Source: Bacteroidota bacterium
GTDB lineage: Bacteria; Bacteroidota; Bacteroidia; Flavobacteriales; Weeksellaceae
Direction: 5' to 3'
Assembly (NCBI GenBank): GCA_023420435.1
Contig: JAEZWE010000128.1
Coordinates: 1-10,272, forward strand
Length of the DNA stretch: 10,272 bases
Under the pieces are notes generated by a model. It saw nothing but the letters and a program-made list of their open reading frames with translations, did not search any database and was not told where the DNA came from. This document shows, piece after piece, positions 7,258-10,272 of this stretch (position 1 is its first letter; each line of letters starts with the position of its first letter). Position numbers and translations under genes: made by a program.

Positions 7258-8799
7258 CTATTTGGGCTCTAAAATACTTATCGGAATAATACATTCTTCC
7301 AAAGAAATTCCTCCGTGTTGATAAGTTTCCTTATAATAATTTACGAAATGATTGTAGTTTTTTGGGTAAGCCAAAAAAGTGTTATTTTTGGCGAAAATAT
7401 ATTTGGAACTCAAATTTCCTTTCGGTAAAAATAGTTTTTCAGGATTGGTTACAGCCCAAACTTCTCTGTCATCATAGGTTAAGCTTCTACCTGTTTTATA
7501 ACGGATATTTGTAGAGGTTTCTCTATCTCCCACAACCTGACTTGGTTTTTTTACATAAACCGTTCCGTGATCTGTTGTAATAACCAATTTAAATCCGCAT
7601 TCTGCCGCTAATTTGATGATTTTCATTAAAGAAGAATTCTCAAACCAGTTATAAGTTAAAGATCTGAACGTTTTATCATCTCTAATGAGTTGATCTACAA
7701 TATGATTGTCGGTTTTTGCATGTGATAAAATGTCAATAAAATTGTAAACAATTACAAGTAAATCATTGTTTTTATGCTGATTGAAATCTTCAAAAATTTT
7801 CCGCTCAAAATCCGCATTCAAAATTTTTAAATATTTCATAGATTTTGATGAAAGTCCGAGTCTTTTCATTTGGTCTTCCAGAAAATCCCGCTCAAATTCG
7901 TTTTTATTTCCTTCTTCGTTATCATTAAACCATTTTTCTGGAAAACGTTTTTCAATTTCTGAAGGCATTAATCCTGCAAAAAATGAATTTCTTGCGTATT
8001 GTGTTGCCGTAGGTAAAATACTGTAATAATAATCTTCTGAGATTTTATTATAAAATTTAGTAAATAAAGGCTCAATAACTTTCCATTGATCGTAACGCAA
8101 ATTATCCACCATTAGAAGCAGAACTTTTTCTTTTTCTACTTCCGGTTTTATTTTCTCTTTGAACAAAGTATGGCTCATCACCGGTTTTTCATTGCTGTGA
8201 AGCCATTCTTCATAATTTTTTTCAATAAATTTTGCAAATTGGATGTTGGCTTCTTCTTTTTGGCTTTGTAGCAAATCGGCAAATTCACTGTCAAAAACAC
8301 GGTCGAATTTTATTTCCCAGTTTAGGATTTTTTTATAATATTCTGCCCATTCCTGAAAAGTTTTTACATAAGAAAGATCCATGGAAAGATTACGGAACTC
8401 CTGTTGATATTGCGAAATTGTTTTTTGTTCTACCAAATGTTCTTCATGCAAATTTTTCTTTAAAGAAAGCAAAACTTGATTTGGATTTACCGGTTTTAAA
8501 ATATAATCGGAAATCTGTGAACCAATAGCTTGCTCCATAATATGTTCCTCTTCATTCTTGGTTACCATTACAATTTTTAAGGTACTGTCTTTATCTTTTA
8601 GCATGGGAATCGCTTCCAAACCAGAAATTCCGGGCATATTTTCGTCAAGCAAGGCCAATTGAAATTTCTCTTCTTCAATCATTTCCAGCGCTTCATTTAC
8701 ATTGTTTACGGGACTAATTTCATAGCCTTTGTTTTTTAAAAATACAATGTGTGGTTTCAATAAGTCCACTTCATCATCAATCCAAATTATTTTTGACAT
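7258..8799 (-). CDS. porX: PorX-type response regulator with alkaline-phosphatase-like (PglZ) output domain
   Basis: The 513-residue product begins with a full receiver domain (about 1-120): acidic pair Asp8/Asp9, phospho-acceptor Asp52 in LLDENMPG, Thr80 in MVTK and Lys102 in YILKP. A helical linker (about 120-220) follows, then a PglZ-type domain of the alkaline phosphatase superfamily with candidate metal ligands Asp232 (MVDNLRYDQW), the PTAT segment (263-266), Asp356 and His360 (DILSHAK), Asp410 and His411 (TTDHG) and His495 (QHGG). This is the layout of PorX, which works with the PorY kinase in control of the type IX secretion system; PorX proteins have been reported to bind zinc and cleave oligonucleotides. 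All key sites appear intact. The gene stands alone, converging on the lipoprotein gene and divergent from the HD-domain gene. The ATG at 8799-8797 begins directly with the first receiver strand. Identification is strong. Confidence 0.93.
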   Translation of the reverse strand: MSKIIWIDDEVDLLKPHIVFLKNKGYEISPVNNVNEALEMIEEEKFQLALLDENMPGISGLEAIPMLKDKDSTLKIVMVTKNEEEHIMEQAIGSQISDYILKPVNPNQVLLSLKKNLHEEHLVEQKTISQYQQEFRNLSMDLSYVKTFQEWAEYYKKILNWEIKFDRVFDSEFADLLQSQKEEANIQFAKFIEKNYEEWLHSNEKPVMSHTLFKEKIKPEVEKEKVLLLMVDNLRYDQWKVIEPLFTKFYNKISEDYYYSILPTATQYARNSFFAGLMPSEIEKRFPEKWFNDNEEGNKNEFERDFLEDQMKRLGLSSKSMKYLKILNADFERKIFEDFNQHKNNDLLVIVYNFIDILSHAKTDNHIVDQLIRDDKTFRSLTYNWFENSSLMKIIKLAAECGFKLVITTDHGTVYVKKPSQVVGDRETSTNIRYKTGRSLTYDDREVWAVTNPEKLFLPKGNLSSKYIFAKNNTFLAYPKNYNHFVNYYKETYQHGGISLEECIIPISILEPK

Positions 8800-8868
8800 A
8801 AATTTTCAAAATTTTTAATAGTTCCAGTTGAAATATAAATGAACAACTTTCAACTTTAATTTCTCAAC

Positions 8869-8876
8869 CAAAAATA
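8869..8876 (-). promoter_or_regulatory. Candidate -7 element TATTTTTG for porX
   Basis: On the minus strand 8876 to 8869 reads TATTTTTG, an exact TAnnTTTG match about 70 bases upstream of the porX start. No convincing -33 TTG is visible at the usual spacing, and such matches are common in AT-rich DNA, so this is only a candidate. It lies in the 183-base region shared with the divergent HD-domain gene, where no further gene is seen. Confidence 0.4.
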
Positions 8877-8948
8877 CGACCAAAACCTCTTAATTTTAAT
8901 CTAAAAAGCATAAAACAAAAGTTAAAATATCGTTAAACCATATTTCCC

Positions 8949-8956
8949 TAACTTTG
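8949..8956 (+). promoter_or_regulatory. -7 element TAACTTTG for the HD-domain gene
   Basis: TAACTTTG matches TAnnTTTG exactly and lies 26 bases before the ATG at 8983, giving a predicted short leader of roughly 20 bases. No clear -33 element is seen. Position and match make it the best promoter candidate for this gene. Confidence 0.62.
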
Positions 8957-8982
8957 AGGTACGAAAATGAACTCCCGAATTC

Positions 8983-10194
8983 ATGCAGAACAAATTAAAA
9001 ATTATTAATGATCCGGTTCACGGATTTATCAAAATTCCTTTTGAAATTCTTTTTGACGTTATCGAACATCCTTACTTTCAAAGGTTACGTCGGATTTCGC
9101 AAACTGGTTTGTTGAATTTAATTTTTCCTGGGGCTACACATACCCGATTTCATCACGCTATTGGTGCTATGCATTTAATGTTTACGGCTTTAGAAACATT
9201 GAAGTTGAAAGGCGTGGATATTTCTGAAGAAGAAGAAAAAGCTGCATTGTTAGCCATTCTGTTGCATGATATTGGGCATGGTCCGTTTTCACACGCTTTG
9301 GAAAATATGCTCATGGAAGATTGGCATCACGAAAAGCTTTCTTTGCTTTTAATGAGTAAAATCAATGAGGAATTTAATGGTCAACTTTCCACGGCAAAAG
9401 AAATGTTTCAGGGGAAATACCGGAGGAAATTTTTTAACCAGTTAATTTCTTCGCAGCTTGATGTAGATCGTTTGGATTATCTTAAAAGAGACAGTTTTTA
9501 TACCGGAGTTTCAGAAGGAAACATCAATACACAACGGATTATTTCGATGATGAATGTATCGGATGATGAATTGGTGGTGGATTCTAAAGGAATTTATTCC
9601 ATTGAAAATTATCTTACGGCAAGAATGTTCATGTATTGGCAAGTATATTATCATAAAACAGCAGCGCTTTCTGAACATATTTTGGTCAAAATTTTAGAAA
9701 GAGCAAAACAACTTTCTTTGCAAGGAGTTGATCTTCCAGCCTCTCCAAATTTGAAATATTTTCTTCAAAAAAGTAAATCCTCAAATGCTTCGGAAGAAGA
9801 TATTCAACGTTTTACAGAATTGGATGATAATGATGTTATACAAGCCATGAAATTTTGGCAAAATAGTGATGATTTAATTTTGTCTTATTTATGCAAATCT
9901 GTTATCAAGAGAAAATTACCTAAAACCATGATTTCATCACAACCTTTTTCGGAAGCGTTTATTCAACAACAAATTGATAAAACCAACCAATATTTTAATA
10001 CGGATAAAGGAGAAAAAGTGGTTGAACAAATTTCCAGATCGCTTTTGCCTTACAATTCAGAGAAACAGCCTATATTTTTGCTTCAAAAAAATTCACAAAA
10101 AATTGAATTACAGAAATTCGAAAATCAGATCCTTTCTTCTTCAATAACTGATGTTACAACAAAATATATTCTTTATTTCCCTGGAGAGATTTAG
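8983..10194 (+). CDS. HD-domain phosphohydrolase, SAMHD1/dGTPase-like
   Basis: A cytoplasmic protein of 403 residues. It opens with INDPVHGFIKIP, typical of the SAMHD1-like branch of HD hydrolases, followed by FQRLRRISQTG. The metal site is complete: His58 in THTRFHHAIG, His95/Asp96 in LLHDIGHGPFSH, and Asp160 in QLDVDRLDYLKRD. Family members hydrolyse deoxynucleoside triphosphates or related nucleotides; which substrate is used here cannot be told. The start at 8983 is chosen because conserved sequence begins within a few residues; an upstream ATG at 8967 is in another frame. The probable lpxD start follows 59 bases downstream, a gene order I recall as common in flavobacteria, so the two may be partly co-transcribed. 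porX is divergent on the other side. Confidence 0.92.
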   Translation: MQNKLKIINDPVHGFIKIPFEILFDVIEHPYFQRLRRISQTGLLNLIFPGATHTRFHHAIGAMHLMFTALETLKLKGVDISEEEEKAALLAILLHDIGHGPFSHALENMLMEDWHHEKLSLLLMSKINEEFNGQLSTAKEMFQGKYRRKFFNQLISSQLDVDRLDYLKRDSFYTGVSEGNINTQRIISMMNVSDDELVVDSKGIYSIENYLTARMFMYWQVYYHKTAALSEHILVKILERAKQLSLQGVDLPASPNLKYFLQKSKSSNASEEDIQRFTELDDNDVIQAMKFWQNSDDLILSYLCKSVIKRKLPKTMISSQPFSEAFIQQQIDKTNQYFNTDKGEKVVEQISRSLLPYNSEKQPIFLLQKNSQKIELQKFENQILSSSITDVTTKYILYFPGEI

Positions 10195-10239
10195 TTTTAT
10201 ATTTTTCGCATATAAAAGGAGCGATATTTCATAATTTCA

Positions 10240-10247
10240 TATCTTTG
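10240..10247 (+). promoter_or_regulatory. -7 element TATCTTTG directly before lpxD
   Basis: TATCTTTG matches TAnnTTTG and is followed by CACGAT and then the ATG at 10254. Initiation a few bases past the element would fall at or next to the start codon, implying a leaderless or nearly leaderless message. No -33 TTG is evident. Confidence 0.5.
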
Positions 10248-10253
10248 CACGAT

Positions 10254-10272
10254 ATGGAATTTACTGCATCTC
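10254..10272 (+). CDS. lpxD: Start of probable lpxD (UDP-3-O-acylglucosamine N-acyltransferase), 3' partial
   Basis: Only six codons and one base are inside the window, reading MEFTAS. This matches the usual opening of LpxD in Bacteroidota, and lpxD commonly follows the HD-domain gene in flavobacteria. LpxD adds the second acyl chain in early lipid A synthesis in the cytoplasm. The evidence is position plus six residues, so the call is tentative. Confidence 0.55.

Noticed and set aside
7229..7268. Inverted repeat AGCCCAAA / TTTGGGCT around the porX stop codon
   Set aside because: Eight pairs with a 24-base loop and no T run; much weaker than the two hairpins next to it and possibly a by-product of the CCCAAAG direct repeat.
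6962..7294. Minus-strand open frame of 110 codons across the gene end
   Set aside because: It runs through both terminators and the ends of two well-supported genes; no protein-like pattern.
7781..8528. Plus-strand open frames within porX
   Set aside because: They lie wholly antisense to a conserved gene and encode Ser/Lys/Phe-rich sequence without domains.

Overview
The window looks like a chromosomal segment from a member of the Bacteroidota, most likely a Chryseobacterium-like flavobacterium (family Weeksellaceae). The reasons are the AT-rich sequence, starts without clear Shine-Dalgarno sites, several TAnnTTTG promoter elements, a PorX-type response regulator of the type IX secretion system, and an HD-phosphohydrolase gene followed by what appears to be the start of lpxD. 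Genus and species cannot be fixed from the sequence alone.

Positions 1-4983, plus strand, hold a tight four-gene cassette. It encodes (1) a TolC-like outer-membrane exit duct that enters the window already open and carries an extra C-terminal TIM-barrel domain resembling GH18-type glycoside hydrolases; (2) a single-TM HlyD/Alg44-like membrane fusion protein whose start overlaps the previous stop (TAATG); (3) a cysteine-rich zinc-ribbon protein that I recognise as TackOD1-like; and (4) a membrane-embedded processive family-2 glycosyltransferase. Together they read as a synthase-dependent polysaccharide synthesis and export machine: the GT2 polymerises and crosses the inner membrane, the fusion protein bridges the periplasm, and the TolC part forms the exit with a built-in periplasmic sugar-acting domain. 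The TackOD1-like protein is a plausible cytoplasmic regulator. I do not recognise this combination as a named system such as Pga, Bcs, Alg or Pel, and it is the most interesting item in the window.

Positions 5048-7135 hold a separately promoted gene for a probably surface-exposed lipoprotein: a signal peptide with lipobox, an Asn/Gly-rich beta-helix-like region, then a beta-propeller-like region. It ends at a pair of back-to-back hairpin terminators (7153-7224) shared with the convergent porX gene.

Positions 7258-10272 hold porX on the minus strand, a 183-base divergent promoter region, an HD-domain (SAMHD1-like) phosphohydrolase on the plus strand, and the first six codons of probable lpxD with a promoter element immediately upstream. 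These are conserved housekeeping and secretion-regulation genes. No tRNA, rRNA, CRISPR array, insertion sequence or gene-free stretch longer than 300 bases is visible.
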